A stretch of 38,887 nt of DNA from DASXRC01 sp036506495 (GCA_036506495.1 DASXRQ010000113.1:1-38887); one strand, 5' to 3'. Numbered from the stretch's first letter, positions 13,848-23,591 are shown. Numbers and translations: made by a program. The notes: a model not told the origin generated them from the sequence alone.

Positions 13848-15056
13848 CTAAGAAGCTCGATCCAGGCGCGGCGAGAGGGTGCGGAGGAACTCGGCGTTGC
13901 TCCTCGTGGTCCGCATCCGCTCGAGGAGCTGCTCGATGGCCCGCTGCGGGTCTGCGGTGCCGAGCGCCTTCCGGAGCCGGCGCACCAACGCCAGCTCGTC
14001 GTGGCTCAGGAGGAGCTCCTCCTTGCGGGTGCCGGACGCGTCGACGTCGACAGCCGGGAAGATTCGACGGTCGGCCATGCTCCGAATCAGCCGCAGCTCG
14101 GCGTTGCCGGTGCTCTTGAACTCCTCGAAGATGACCGCGTCCATGGCGGAACCCGTCTCCACCAGGGCGGTGGCGATGATGGTCAGCGAGCCGCCACCCT
14201 CGATGTTGCGAGCCGCGCCGAGCAGGCGTTTGGGCGCCTGCAGTGCCGTGGAGTCGATGCCGCCCGACATGGTCCGACCGCCCGCCGGGGCAGCGAGGTT
14301 GTATGCCCGGCCGAGCCGCGTGATCGAGTCCAGCAGCACGACGACGTCCTGGCCGAGCTCGACGAGGCGCTTGGCGCGCTCGATCGCCAGTTCGGCCACG
14401 GCCGTGTGGTCCTGGGGTGGACGGTCGAAGGTCGAGGCAATGACCTCACCCTTGACCGTGCGCTGCATGTCGGTGACCTCCTCGGGACGCTCGTCGACGA
14501 GGACGGCCATCAGATGGCAGTCGGGATGGTTGGTGGCGACGGCGTGCGCGATCGCCTGGAGCACCATCGTCTTACCGGCCTTGGGCGGGGACACGATGAG
14601 CGCCCGCTGTCCCTTGCCGATCGGAGTCATCAGATCCATGACCCGGGTGGTGAGGATCGCCGGCTCGGTCTCCAGCAGCAGTCGTTCCTGCGGGTGCAGC
14701 GGCGTCATCTGGTAGAAGTCGGGGCGGCGGGCCGCCTCCTGAACGTCGAGACCGTTGATGCTGTCCAGGCGTACGACCGGATCTCGCTTGTCTCGGCCGC
14801 GGCGCCGGTCGTCCGGGGCGGCCGCGCGCGCTGCGCCTGTGATGAGGTCTCCACGGCGCAGGCCGTGGCGCTGGATCAGAGCCGGTGGCAGGTACAGGTC
14901 ATCGGGCCCCGGCAGGTAGCCGTCGGTGCGGACGAATCCGTGGATGTCGCGAACGTCGACGACTCCCGCCACCGGGATCAGTTCGTCGACGGGCTGCTTG
15001 GGATAAGGCTTCGCCGGGGCGACCCGTGCGGGCCGCCGTTCGACGAGGTCGGTCAT
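13848..15056 (-). CDS. rho: Short transcription termination factor Rho (probable paralogue)
   Basis: Hexameric RNA helicase of the Rho family, 402 residues. Actinobacterial housekeeping Rho usually carries a long charged N-terminal insertion and exceeds 600 residues; this one lacks it. The N-terminal RNA-binding OB fold is present: VVDVRDIHGFVRTDGYLPGP, then LPPALIQRHGLRRGDLITG. The ATPase core has Walker A SPPKAGKT at 156-163 (Lys162), VLVDERPEEVTDM with the catalytic Glu, Q-loop TVKGEVIASTFD, Walker B ending at Asp243 with SITRLGRAYN, and R-loop GRTMSGGIDS. ATG at 15056 has an excellent site, AGGAGGAACAA. All key residues appear intact, so the protein should be active. Whether the genome has a second, long Rho cannot be seen here; paralogy is inferred from size. 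Confidence 0.9.
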   Translation of the reverse strand: MTDLVERRPARVAPAKPYPKQPVDELIPVAGVVDVRDIHGFVRTDGYLPGPDDLYLPPALIQRHGLRRGDLITGAARAAAPDDRRRGRDKRDPVVRLDSINGLDVQEAARRPDFYQMTPLHPQERLLLETEPAILTTRVMDLMTPIGKGQRALIVSPPKAGKTMVLQAIAHAVATNHPDCHLMAVLVDERPEEVTDMQRTVKGEVIASTFDRPPQDHTAVAELAIERAKRLVELGQDVVVLLDSITRLGRAYNLAAPAGGRTMSGGIDSTALQAPKRLLGAARNIEGGGSLTIIATALVETGSAMDAVIFEEFKSTGNAELRLIRSMADRRIFPAVDVDASGTRKEELLLSHDELALVRRLRKALGTADPQRAIEQLLERMRTTRSNAEFLRTLSPRLDRAS

Positions 15057-15373
15057 TTGTTCCTCCTGGTTACAGAGTGAGCGGAGAGGATGTGCGAGGT
15101 GTGCCCGCGGTGGTCCGCCCGCCGCGACAGGCCGCACGGTGGATGAAGGCCAGCCGTCGCGTTTGGCTGACGGTGGCCGAAGCCGAGGCCAGCGATGACG
15201 AACGCCGTGAACCTCGGATCTGGAGAAACTCCCCTGGGCGGCGGAGCTACACGCCTGCGCCTGGGTCGCTGGAGATCATGCTATCTCGGGAGGCGACGAT
15301 CGACAAATGGCGGACTGCGCCTGTCGAGATCGGGCGAACCCGGCCGTTGGATGGGTAACAGAAGGAGGACATC
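15057..15373. other. Divergent intergenic region, rho / DGPF gene (317 nt)
   Basis: No convincing gene. It holds the promoters of the minus-strand rho and the plus-strand DGPF gene. Visible elements are inverted GAGAT (15272-15276) and ATCTC (15283-15287) around 6 nt, and two TGTCGA hexamers in opposite orientation (minus strand 15305-15300, plus strand 15322-15327). Confidence 0.5.
15322..15348 (+). promoter_or_regulatory. Candidate ECF42-type promoter of the DGPF-sigma operon
   Basis: TGTCGA at 15322-15327 matches the -35 hexamer reported for ECF42 sigma factors in Streptomyces. CGTT follows after 17 nt (15345-15348), near the expected CGA/TC -10. It lies 26 nt before the DGPF start, as expected for an ECF42 sigma controlling its own operon. 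Confidence 0.45.
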
Positions 15374-15748
15374 GTGAAGTACGCACTGCTGCTCTACTTC
15401 GATCCCGACCGGCCGGCCGAGCAGAGGTCCGCCACCAACCCACAGATAATGGCCGACTGGATCGCCTACACGCGGGCCATCAAGCATTCCGGCGCGTTGC
15501 TCGACGCGCAGCAGCTCCATGAGGTGGACACCGCCACGGCGGTGCGCCGCCGCGACGGCGAGCTGATGCTCACCGACGGCCCATTCGCCGAGACGAAGGA
15601 GCATCTGCTCGGCTTCTACCTCATCGACGTGCCGGATCTGGACACCGCCCTCGACTGGGCGGGCAAGATGCCCCATGTCGGGCGCGGCACGGTGGAGGTC
15701 CGGCCCGTGATGGAGGGCATGGCCTGGCAGGCTGTGCTGAATGAGTGA
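15374..15748 (+). CDS. YCII-related DGPF-domain protein
   Basis: Protein of 124 residues with the signature TDGPFAETKE at 67-76 after an opening MKYALLLYFDP. DGPF proteins are small dimeric alpha/beta-barrel relatives of YciI; they are the usual direct neighbours and regulatory targets of ECF42 sigma factors, but their biochemical role is not settled. GTG at 15374 is preceded by AAGGAGG with good spacing. The stop (15746-15748) lies inside the sigma gene, an 8-nt overlap, so the two are translationally coupled. Confidence 0.88.
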   Translation: MKYALLLYFDPDRPAEQRSATNPQIMADWIAYTRAIKHSGALLDAQQLHEVDTATAVRRRDGELMLTDGPFAETKEHLLGFYLIDVPDLDTALDWAGKMPHVGRGTVEVRPVMEGMAWQAVLNE

Positions 15749-16964
15749 CGCCCTGGAGAGCGTGTTCCGGCGGGACTGGGGCGCCGTGGTCGCCACCCTG
15801 GCCCGCCGACTGGGCGACCTCCAGGCCGCCGAGGACGCGACGCAGGACGCCTTCGCCGCCGCCGCCGTGGCCTGGCGACGCGACGGCGTACCTCCCAAGC
15901 CCGGCGCGTGGCTGACGGTGACCGCCTGGCACAAGGCCCTGGACCGACTCCGCCATGAGCGGCTCTTCATGGAGCACGCGGCGGAGCTGGTCCAGCCGCC
16001 GGAGGTCGTGGAGGAGGTGGGCGAGGACATGCCGGACGACCGCCTCCAGCTGATCTTCACCTGCTGCCATCCGGCTCTCGCGATGCCGGTCCGGGTGGCA
16101 CTCACCCTGCGGTACGTCGCCGGGTTGACCACCCGAGAGATCGCCGCGGCGTTCCTGCTGCCCGAACCGACCATGGCACAACGCCTGGTCCGCGCGAAGC
16201 GCAAGATCCGCGAGGCCGGAATCCGTTTCGAGGTACCCGGCTCGGAGGCCTTGCCGCAGCGACTGGCCGGCGTGCAGAGCGTCGTGTACCTGGTGTTCAA
16301 CGAGGGGTACGCCGCGAGCGACGGCGACGACCTGCTCCGCGCGGAGCTGTGCGACGAGGCGATCTGGTTGGGCCGGATGCTGCATAGGCTCCTGCCGGCC
16401 GACGCGGAGACAGCCGGTCTGCTCGCTCTGATGCTGCTGCAGCATTCCCGGGCGGCCGCTCGGGTGGCCCCTGGCGGGCGGCCGGTGCCGCTCGCCGAGC
16501 AGGACCGACAGCGGTGGAACCGGGAAATGATCGCGGAGGGCTCGTCGCTGCTCGACGCCGTCGTCGCGCTGCGCTCCCCCGGCCCGTATCAGTTGCAAGC
16601 GGCGATCGCGGCCGTCCACGCGGAGGCGCCGGGCCCCGACGACACCGATTGGGTACGCATCGCGCGGCTCTACGCCCAGTTAGCTCGGTATTCACCGTCT
16701 CCCGTTGTCGAGATCAATCGAGCCGTGGCGGTGGGGATGGCGGACGGCCCCGCCGCCGGCCTCGCCGTGCTCACGCCGGTCCTGGCGCTCCCCGACCTGG
16801 GCGGATATGCCCCGCTGCACGCCGCGCACGCCGACCTGCTGGAGCGGGCCGGCGACACGGCTGGGGCGGCGGCGGCCTGGCAACGGGCCATCGACGCCAC
16901 GCCCAACGCGGCGCTCCGTGACGAGTTGCGCCGCCGTGTCGATTCCCGAACCTCCCGCCCGTAG
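15741..16964 (+). CDS. ECF42-group RNA polymerase sigma factor with C-terminal TPR-like extension
   Basis: Sigma factor of 407 residues, about twice the size of an ordinary ECF sigma. Sigma-2 lies at about 8-75 (RDWGAVVATLARRLGDLQAA, then EDATQDAFAAA and LTVTAWHKALDRLRHE). Sigma-4 lies at about 110-160 (LTLRYVAGLTTREIAAAF, LPEPTMAQRLVRAKRKIRE). The remaining ~230 residues are the conserved ECF42 extension: YLVFNEGYAAS, then LLLQHSRAAARV and repeated Ala-rich helices such as HADLLERAGDTAGAAAAW that resemble tetratricopeptide repeats. In ECF42 this extension replaces an anti-sigma factor and is needed for activity. Start ATG 15741 overlaps the DGPF gene. No anti-sigma gene is adjacent. Confidence 0.9.
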   Translation: MSDALESVFRRDWGAVVATLARRLGDLQAAEDATQDAFAAAAVAWRRDGVPPKPGAWLTVTAWHKALDRLRHERLFMEHAAELVQPPEVVEEVGEDMPDDRLQLIFTCCHPALAMPVRVALTLRYVAGLTTREIAAAFLLPEPTMAQRLVRAKRKIREAGIRFEVPGSEALPQRLAGVQSVVYLVFNEGYAASDGDDLLRAELCDEAIWLGRMLHRLLPADAETAGLLALMLLQHSRAAARVAPGGRPVPLAEQDRQRWNREMIAEGSSLLDAVVALRSPGPYQLQAAIAAVHAEAPGPDDTDWVRIARLYAQLARYSPSPVVEINRAVAVGMADGPAAGLAVLTPVLALPDLGGYAPLHAAHADLLERAGDTAGAAAAWQRAIDATPNAALRDELRRRVDSRTSRP

Positions 16965-16968
16965 GAGA

Positions 16969-16995
16969 GGTGACGGCGACGTCATCGCCGTCACC
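16969..16995. terminator. Perfect 11-bp hairpin between sigma and MFS genes
   Basis: GGTGACGGCGA (16969-16979) pairs exactly with TCGCCGTCACC (16985-16995) around the loop CGTCA. It begins 5 nt after the sigma stop and ends 6 nt before the MFS ribosome site. It may attenuate readthrough or protect mRNA ends; no U-tract follows. Confidence 0.6.
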
Positions 16996-17012
16996 GATTC
17001 TGGGAGGTTGCC

Positions 17013-18404
17013 ATGCGCCGCTGGGCACTTGCACTCACTGGCGTCTCGTTCTTCATGGTCACGCTTGATGCGCTCGTCGTGATCACCGCGCTGCCCGCCG
17101 TCGGCCGGAACCTCGGGGCGGGGATATCCACCTTGGAGTGGACCGTCAACGCGTACACGCTGACCTGCGCGGCGGGGATCATCACGGCCGCGGCCCTGGG
17201 GGATCGGTACGGGCGACGCCGCTTGTTCGCCACCGGCCTCGGCCTGTTCACGGCGGCATCGGCCGCGTGCGCGCTGGCACCCACCGCAGGGCTGCTCATC
17301 GCGGCGCGCGCGGTCCAGGGCCTCGGTGCGGCGGTCATCATGCCGCTGAGCCTGACCATCCTCACGAAGGCCTTCCCACCGTCGAGCCGCGGCGCCATCG
17401 TCGGCATCTGGGGCGGCATCGCGGGGCTGGGGGTGGCCAGCGGGCCGCTGATCGGCGGCACCGTGGTCCAGGGGCTGGACTGGCATTGGATCTTCTGGCT
17501 GAACGTACCGATCGGCGTGGCGGCAACCCTGCTCGCCCGCGTACGGCTGGTCGAGAGCTACGGCCCGGACACTCGGCTCGACCTGCCCGCGGTGGCGATG
17601 ATCAGCCTCGGCGCCGTCGCCGTCATCTGGGCGTTGGTCCGCGCCAGCGACGTCGGCCTCGGCGCGACCCTGGAGGTGCTGGGCATCGGCGTCGCACTGA
17701 TCGGTGGATTCCTCGCCTGGGAGCGACGGGCGGTCGCACCCATGTTGCCGCTGCGGCTGTTCCGCAGCCGTAGCTTCCGGGCCGCGAACGCGACGGCCTT
17801 CCTCATGACGTCGGCCCTGTTCGCGGCGGCGTTCCTCACGGCGCAGTACTTTCAGCTCGTCCTCGGCAACTCGCCGTTGGACACCGGCCTGCGCCTCCTG
17901 CCGTGGACGGCCACCCCGTTGCTGATCGCGCCGGCGGCCGGCGCGCTGTCGGACCGGGTCGGGCCGCGGCCCGTGCTCGCTACGGGCATGGCGCTGCAAG
18001 CCGTGGGGCTGGGCTGGTTCGGCGCGCTCGCCACCGTCCACAGCGGATACGGCCGACTGGTGCTGCCGCTACTGGTCGCCGGGGTCGGCGTGTCGATGGC
18101 GCTGCCGACCACCGCGGCCGCGGCCCTGTCCGCCGTGCCACCGGCCGACCTGGGCAAGGCGGCGGGCACCGCCAACACCCTGCAGCGGTTCGGCTCGGCC
18201 TTCGGTGTCGCGGCGGCCACCTCGGTCTTCGCGGCGTACGGAGGGCTCGGCACGCCGGCGAGCTTCGCGGCCGGCTTCCGGCCGGCGCTGACACTCGCCG
18301 CCGGCCTGTCGGCGGTCGGCGCGGTCACCGCCCTAGCGGTGCGCCGGCGGTCCACCGTGAGCGTGGCCATGCCGGCGCGAGAGGTCGTCCTGTCGGCCAA
18401 GTGA
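17013..18404 (+). CDS. MFS multidrug exporter, DHA2 (EmrB/QacA) type
   Basis: Proton-driven exporter of 463 residues with about 14 hydrophobic segments. It opens with MRRWALALTGVSFFMVTLDA; LDALVVITALPAVGRNL and STLEWTVNAYTLTCAAGI are the motif D1 region of DHA2 transporters. ALGDRYGRRRLFATGL is MFS motif A, and GLGAAVIMPLSLTIL and GIAGLGVASGPLIGG form motif C, the antiporter signature. ATG at 17013 follows GGGAGG. It sits 48 nt after the ECF42 sigma gene with a hairpin between, and may be a target of that sigma. Substrate unknown. Confidence 0.9.
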   Translation: MRRWALALTGVSFFMVTLDALVVITALPAVGRNLGAGISTLEWTVNAYTLTCAAGIITAAALGDRYGRRRLFATGLGLFTAASAACALAPTAGLLIAARAVQGLGAAVIMPLSLTILTKAFPPSSRGAIVGIWGGIAGLGVASGPLIGGTVVQGLDWHWIFWLNVPIGVAATLLARVRLVESYGPDTRLDLPAVAMISLGAVAVIWALVRASDVGLGATLEVLGIGVALIGGFLAWERRAVAPMLPLRLFRSRSFRAANATAFLMTSALFAAAFLTAQYFQLVLGNSPLDTGLRLLPWTATPLLIAPAAGALSDRVGPRPVLATGMALQAVGLGWFGALATVHSGYGRLVLPLLVAGVGVSMALPTTAAAALSAVPPADLGKAAGTANTLQRFGSAFGVAAATSVFAAYGGLGTPASFAAGFRPALTLAAGLSAVGAVTALAVRRRSTVSVAMPAREVVLSAK

Positions 18405-18407
18405 GTG

Positions 18408-18442
18408 CCGCGGTGGCCCGGCGCGTCGCCGGGCCACCGCGG
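18408..18442. terminator. Bidirectional hairpin terminator
   Basis: Perfect 16-bp stem CCGCGGTGGCCCGGCG (18408-18423) with CGCCGGGCCACCGCGG (18427-18442) and a 3-nt loop, between the convergent MFS gene (stop 18404) and secreted-protein gene (stop at 18452). Confidence 0.85.
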
Positions 18443-18451
18443 GGGTTCAGC

Positions 18452-20101
18452 TCAGCCGGGGCAGGGGTTCGAGGACAGTACGTTGCGGAAGTTGTTGTAG
18501 CGGGTGATGGGCCCCCCGACACCCGGGTAGTCCGACAGCAGCAGTGGCCCGTACTCCGCGGTGGAGGTGCCGCCGAACCGGTTCGTTGTGCCGGGAATCA
18601 GCGGCCCGCCAAACTGCCAGACGCACTGCCCGCCGATCGTGGTCGTCGAGTAGATCGGGTAGAAGCTGGCGCCGTTCGGCGGGTTGACGCAGCCCGCGCC
18701 CGTCGAGCGGTTGCAGTTGTTGTTCGGGGAGATCGCCGGTACCTCGATCCGGGGCAGATCAGCCTCGAACGCGATGCGCTCGTAGTTGCGCGTTCCGTTG
18801 AAGACCGGGCTGGTGAATCGGAACGGCGCCGGGTGGATCGCCGCGTCCTGGGCGGCGTTGGATAGCGTCCCGGGCCAGGTCGTCTGGTAGCTGACGCCGT
18901 CGAAGTCACCGTCCGTGGCGAGGCAGCCCCCCACCTTGACCTTCGTCCCGTTGAACGGCCTCTGGAACGGCGGGGCGAAGCAGAAGGTGTCATCGCTGTC
19001 GAGACCGTCGGGATCGTTTGCTCCCGCCTGCGTACAGTTGCCGCCCTGACCATCGACGGCGTTGCAGTACTCGAAGTGACCGATCTCGTCCGAGGCCGCG
19101 ACGTTGTAGCTGTGCGCCGCCCAGACGACGCGGGTGTCCTCACTCGACGTCGAGTACATCGGGTGGAAGTCCCACGGGGTCTCGGTGCAGGTCGATGCCG
19201 CCGGGTCGAAGTTGACGGCCTTGAAGCCGTTGGCCGCGCTCGCCGTCATCGAACCCGACTGGCCGGTGGTGAGGTCGTGAAGCACGATCTGGAGTCCGGC
19301 GCTGGTGTCGTGGATGTCCGTGACGATGACGTCTCCGCCGTGCATCATCAGGTCCTTCGACGCGTCAACGCGGAAGTTGATTCCGAGCGGATCGGTGCGG
19401 TCCGTGGGGATCCCACTCTTGGTGATGAACGCGTAGTTCGCCGGCTCCACTCCCACCCGGTTCAGGCAGTCGGTGTTGTTCACCTCGCCCGTGTTCTGGT
19501 TCTGGTTGAGTGAGAAGATCGCCATGGCCGCGCACCACCGCTGAGGGTCGCAGCTGAACCCGACGGGCTGTTGGACCCAGCCCGGCGGGTAGAACTGGAG
19601 CTCCAGGAACGCCGTGCCGGGGTGCTTTCCGATGTACTTCGGATCTGCGGGGTTCGTCGAGGTGAAGATGTTGGCGTCGCTGTCCGGGGTGCACGGGATC
19701 GTGGCACCCGCGAGTGCCGACCCCCCGGGATTCGGAGCGGACTGGTCGTCGCACAGTGCCATGCCGAACCAGAAGGCCGGATGCAACTGGAAGTTGAACG
19801 TCCCGCCGCTGCCGTCTTGCAATGGCTGGGTCGGAGGCTCGGTGGGCAGCGTGATCCGGTACTGCTGGTTGTTGCCCGCGCCCGGAGTGTTCGAGTAGAA
19901 GAGCAGGGACGGCTCGTCGTGTCCGATGTAGTTGCCCTCGTAGTTCAGCGGTTCGGCCGGCTCGGCACAGAGCGGCCCGTTGTCGGCGCAGTAGAAGAGG
20001 CGGCTCGCCTCGTTTTGCGAGGCCGATGCCACCGGGACCAATACGGGGAACGTGAGTACTGCTGCCGCTCCGAGAGAGAGCAGCACGATGGAACGCCTCA
20101 T
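18452..20101 (-). CDS. Secreted cysteine-rich protein of unknown family
   Basis: Protein of 549 residues that I do not recognise. ATG at 20101 is chosen because AGAGGAAAGAGGA precedes it and a normal Sec signal peptide follows (MRRSIVLLSLGAAAVLTFPV, cleavage near VASAS). The mature part has 16 cysteines, an even number spread over the chain, many aromatic residues and Asn/Pro/Gly-rich loops, with no membrane segment or anchoring motif. This suggests an extracellular beta-rich, disulfide-bonded protein. Local features include AFWFGMALCDDQ, LELQFYPPGW and FDPAASTCTETPWDFHPMYS. No catalytic motif is evident. It is a single gene ended by a strong terminator, with its own promoter region that contains a 13-bp operator-like dyad. 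Confidence 0.8.
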   Translation of the reverse strand: MRRSIVLLSLGAAAVLTFPVLVPVASASQNEASRLFYCADNGPLCAEPAEPLNYEGNYIGHDEPSLLFYSNTPGAGNNQQYRITLPTEPPTQPLQDGSGGTFNFQLHPAFWFGMALCDDQSAPNPGGSALAGATIPCTPDSDANIFTSTNPADPKYIGKHPGTAFLELQFYPPGWVQQPVGFSCDPQRWCAAMAIFSLNQNQNTGEVNNTDCLNRVGVEPANYAFITKSGIPTDRTDPLGINFRVDASKDLMMHGGDVIVTDIHDTSAGLQIVLHDLTTGQSGSMTASAANGFKAVNFDPAASTCTETPWDFHPMYSTSSEDTRVVWAAHSYNVAASDEIGHFEYCNAVDGQGGNCTQAGANDPDGLDSDDTFCFAPPFQRPFNGTKVKVGGCLATDGDFDGVSYQTTWPGTLSNAAQDAAIHPAPFRFTSPVFNGTRNYERIAFEADLPRIEVPAISPNNNCNRSTGAGCVNPPNGASFYPIYSTTTIGGQCVWQFGGPLIPGTTNRFGGTSTAEYGPLLLSDYPGVGGPITRYNNFRNVLSSNPCPG

Positions 20102-20274
20102 CGCGGTCCTCTTTCCTCTGGGACTCCTCACCGCCGTGGGTAAGGCGGAAGAGCTATTCCAGCCGTAACGGCGGCCGCGATCGCCGGGCAGCAGCTCGGT
20201 GGCCCTCCTCTCCTCGACGCCCGGACGTCGGTCCGCATTGGACGCCGCGTGGATCAGCTGGACAACTCTGGACC

Positions 20275-20287
20275 TTAGCCCGGCTAA
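20275..20287. promoter_or_regulatory. Operator-like dyad upstream of the secreted-protein gene
   Basis: TTAGCC (20275-20280) and GGCTAA (20282-20287) form a perfect dyad around one central C, in an AT-richer patch about 175 nt upstream of the secreted-protein ATG and 50 nt past the PPOX stop. Protein unknown. Confidence 0.35.
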
Positions 20288-20333
20288 TGATTGATCGGAA
20301 TCCTCGAGGCCTTCTACGCTGGTCTATCTGGAT

Positions 20334-20726
20334 TTATCCGAATGTGTGTGCCCCGGCGTGGTCCGGGCTGATCAGGTAGACGATCCGGCCCTCTCGCACG
20401 GGGTACGGCCGGCCGATGTACTTGTGCGAGATCCTGTCGATGACCTCCCACGCCGCGTCGCCCTCCATGCGCTCGACGACGCGACCGCGGACGGTTGCCA
20501 TCACGAACGGGTTCGTGTGGTCGGTGACCGAGATGGCGACGCGCGGATCACGCTCGAGGTTTCGGGCCTTTCGTGACGTCGGCCCGGTGAGGAACGCGAT
20601 CCGATCGCCCTCGACCGCCACCCAGGTGGGGACGCTGTGCGGGCTGCCGTCCGGCAACACGGTCGCGACGTGCGCGTAGTTGGGGCCGTCGAAAAGGGCT
20701 CGGACCTGATCCGGAAGCTCGGCCAT
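20334..20726 (-). CDS. PPOX-class oxidoreductase, probably F420-dependent
   Basis: Split beta-barrel flavin/F420-binding protein of 130 residues. It opens with MAELPDQVRALFDGPNYAHV, then ATVLPDGSPHSVPTWVAVEG and IAFLTGPTSRKARNLERDPR, which is the standard Rv1155-like PPOX pattern; the Lys/Arg positions in TSRKARNL usually contact the F420 phosphate. VVERMEGDAAWEVIDRISHK and KYIGRPYP continue the fold. ATG at 20726 is preferred because GGAG lies six bases upstream; an in-frame ATG at 20738 and a longer extension are less likely. Role as an F420H2-dependent reductase is inferred from family; heme or FMN binding is an alternative. Confidence 0.85.
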   Translation of the reverse strand: MAELPDQVRALFDGPNYAHVATVLPDGSPHSVPTWVAVEGDRIAFLTGPTSRKARNLERDPRVAISVTDHTNPFVMATVRGRVVERMEGDAAWEVIDRISHKYIGRPYPVREGRIVYLISPDHAGAHTFG

Positions 20727-20845
20727 GGTTCGCTCCATGTCTCGTCGGTTGAGTCTGGGCGTGACTCCACGCGGCACCGCCCGACACCTATTGTGTGCGA
20801 CCGTCTGACCACCCGTCGCCGACGCGGGTCTGGTGGGTTGGGTGA

Positions 20846-21924
<1,079 letters not shown>

Positions 21925-21928
<4 letters not shown>

Positions 21929-22779
21929 GGGCTCGCGATCCACCGGTCGCGCAGGCTGGCCAGGATGACGACGGAGACGGTCAGCAGGACGAGGCTGAGC
22001 ACGATGGCGGCTGGCAGGTCGGTCTCCAAGGCGAGGTAGACCGCCAGCGGCATGGTCTGGGTGCGGCCGGGGAAGTTGCCGGCGAACGTGATCGTGGCTC
22101 CGAACTCGCCGAGGGCACGGGCCCAGCACAGGACCGCCCCGGCGGCGACGCCCGGAGCCACCAGGGGCAGGGTGACCCGATGGAACGTGGTCCACCGGTT
22201 GGCGCCCAGCGTGGCGGCCGCTTCCTCGTAGCGGGTGTCGGCGCCCCGCAACGCACCCTCGACGGCGATGACCAGAAACGGCATGGCCACGAAGGCTTCG
22301 GCGACGACGACACCCGCGGTGGTGAACGGCAGGGTGAGACCGACCGCCCGGTCGAGCCACGCCCCGACGATGCCGCGACGGCCGAACACGAGTAATAGCG
22401 CCACCCCGCCGACCACCGGTGGCAGCACAAGGGGCACGGTCACCAGCGCGCGGACCAGGCGGCGGCCGGGAAACGTGACCCGCGCCAGGAGCCATGCCAG
22501 GGGTACGCCAAGCAGCAGGCACAGCAGGGTGGCGATGGTGGCGGTCTGCAATGACAATCTCAACGCGGTGAGCACCCCGGGCGCGGTCAGCCGCTGTGGC
22601 AGGGTGGCCCACGGTGCTCGGATGAGCAGTCCGGCCAGCGGCAGCACGAGGAAGGCCAGGCCCAGCGCTGCCGGCACGAGCAGCAGGAATGGTACGCGGG
22701 TCGTGACGCGCCGACGCTGCGCCGGCGTTGCCGGTTGCGGCCCCGCCACCTGCACCTCGATGTCGTCTATCGGGGACAC
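21925..22779 (-). CDS. modB: Molybdate ABC transporter permease
   Basis: Inner-membrane permease of 284 residues with about six membrane segments. ModB/CysW-type features are PLVLPPVVGGVALLLVFG and the EAA loop EEAAATLGANRWTTFHRVTL, followed by LPLVAPGVAAGAVLCWARAL and GEFGATITFAGNFPGRTQTM, which is highly characteristic of ModB. GTG at 22779 follows AGAGGAA. The gene starts 8 nt after modA and overlaps modC. Confidence 0.93.
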
Positions 22780-22787
22780 GTTTCCTC

Positions 22788-23591
22788 TTATGGCGCTTGG
22801 AACCCGGCCCCGGTGAGCACCGCGGTGGCCTTGTCGGACAGGACGTACTCGACGAACGCCCGCGCCGCGGTCTTGTTGGGAGCGTCCTTTACCACGACGA
22901 CCGGGTACTCGTTGATCGCACCCGCAGACTCGGGAAAGTCGACACCGTCCACATCGGACGCCGCGGTCTTCACGTCCGTACGGTAGACCAGGGCCGCGTC
23001 GACTTCGCCGAGCTTGACCTTGGACAACGCCGCCTTCACGTCCTGCTCCAACGTCACGGGGGTGAGGGTGACCTTGGCGGCGGCCAGGGCCTTGTTCGCC
23101 GCCGCGCCGCAGGGGACCTGCTCGGCGCAGAGGGCGACCTTCACCCCGGGCCTGGCGAGACCGGCCAGACCGGTGATCCCCTTGGGGTTGCCCTTAGGCA
23201 CGGCGATGACGAGCTGATTCGTCACGAAGGTGGTCGGGGCACCATCGCCACCGCCGGCGTCGGTGACGGTCTTCATCGTCGTCGGACTGGCCGAGGCGAA
23301 CACGTCGGCCGGCGCGCCCTGATTGATCTGCGCGGCGAGCGCGGAGCTGCCGGCGAAGTTGAAGGTGACCTTCGTGCCGGGATTGGCCGCCTCGAAGTCC
23401 TTGCCGATCCGGGTGAACGACTCGGTCAGCGACGCGGCCGCGAACACGATGACGTCGCCAGTTACCCGGCCCGAGGCGGTGCCGGGCTTGGCGTTGCCGG
23501 CGCCCTCGTCGTTGGCGCACGCGGCGGCCGCGGCCACCGTCGCCACTACGGTCAGCGCGACCACGGCCGTGCGCATCCATCTCGTGCTCAA
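22788..23591 (-). CDS. modA: Molybdate-binding lipoprotein
   Basis: Periplasm-side substrate-binding protein of 267 residues. The signal peptide ends in an Ala-rich lipobox with Cys25 (AAAAACAND), so it is probably lipid-anchored. The ModA core reads VIVFAAASLTESFTRIGKDF, then FAGSSALAAQINQGAPADVF, FASASPTTM, and VYRTDVKTA; the Ser/Ala in AAASL and GSSAL are the oxyanion contacts in ModA. The start is TTG at 23591, after GGAGGAG with good spacing; it overlaps the upstream regulator stop by 4 nt (TTGA). An ATG six codons in is a weaker alternative. Confidence 0.92.
   Translation of the reverse strand: MSTRWMRTAVVALTVVATVAAAAACANDEGAGNAKPGTASGRVTGDVIVFAAASLTESFTRIGKDFEAANPGTKVTFNFAGSSALAAQINQGAPADVFASASPTTMKTVTDAGGGDGAPTTFVTNQLVIAVPKGNPKGITGLAGLARPGVKVALCAEQVPCGAAANKALAAAKVTLTPVTLEQDVKAALSKVKLGEVDAALVYRTDVKTAASDVDGVDFPESAGAINEYPVVVVKDAPNKTAARAFVEYVLSDKATAVLTGAGFQAP

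Noticed and set aside
16692..18041. Minus-strand 449-codon frame opposite the sigma and MFS genes
   Set aside because: Antisense shadow; low-complexity composition and no family resemblance.
21929..22612. Extension of modC upstream to make a 588-codon protein
   Set aside because: The extra part is modB read in the wrong frame; ATG 21928 with ATGA overlap is the natural start.
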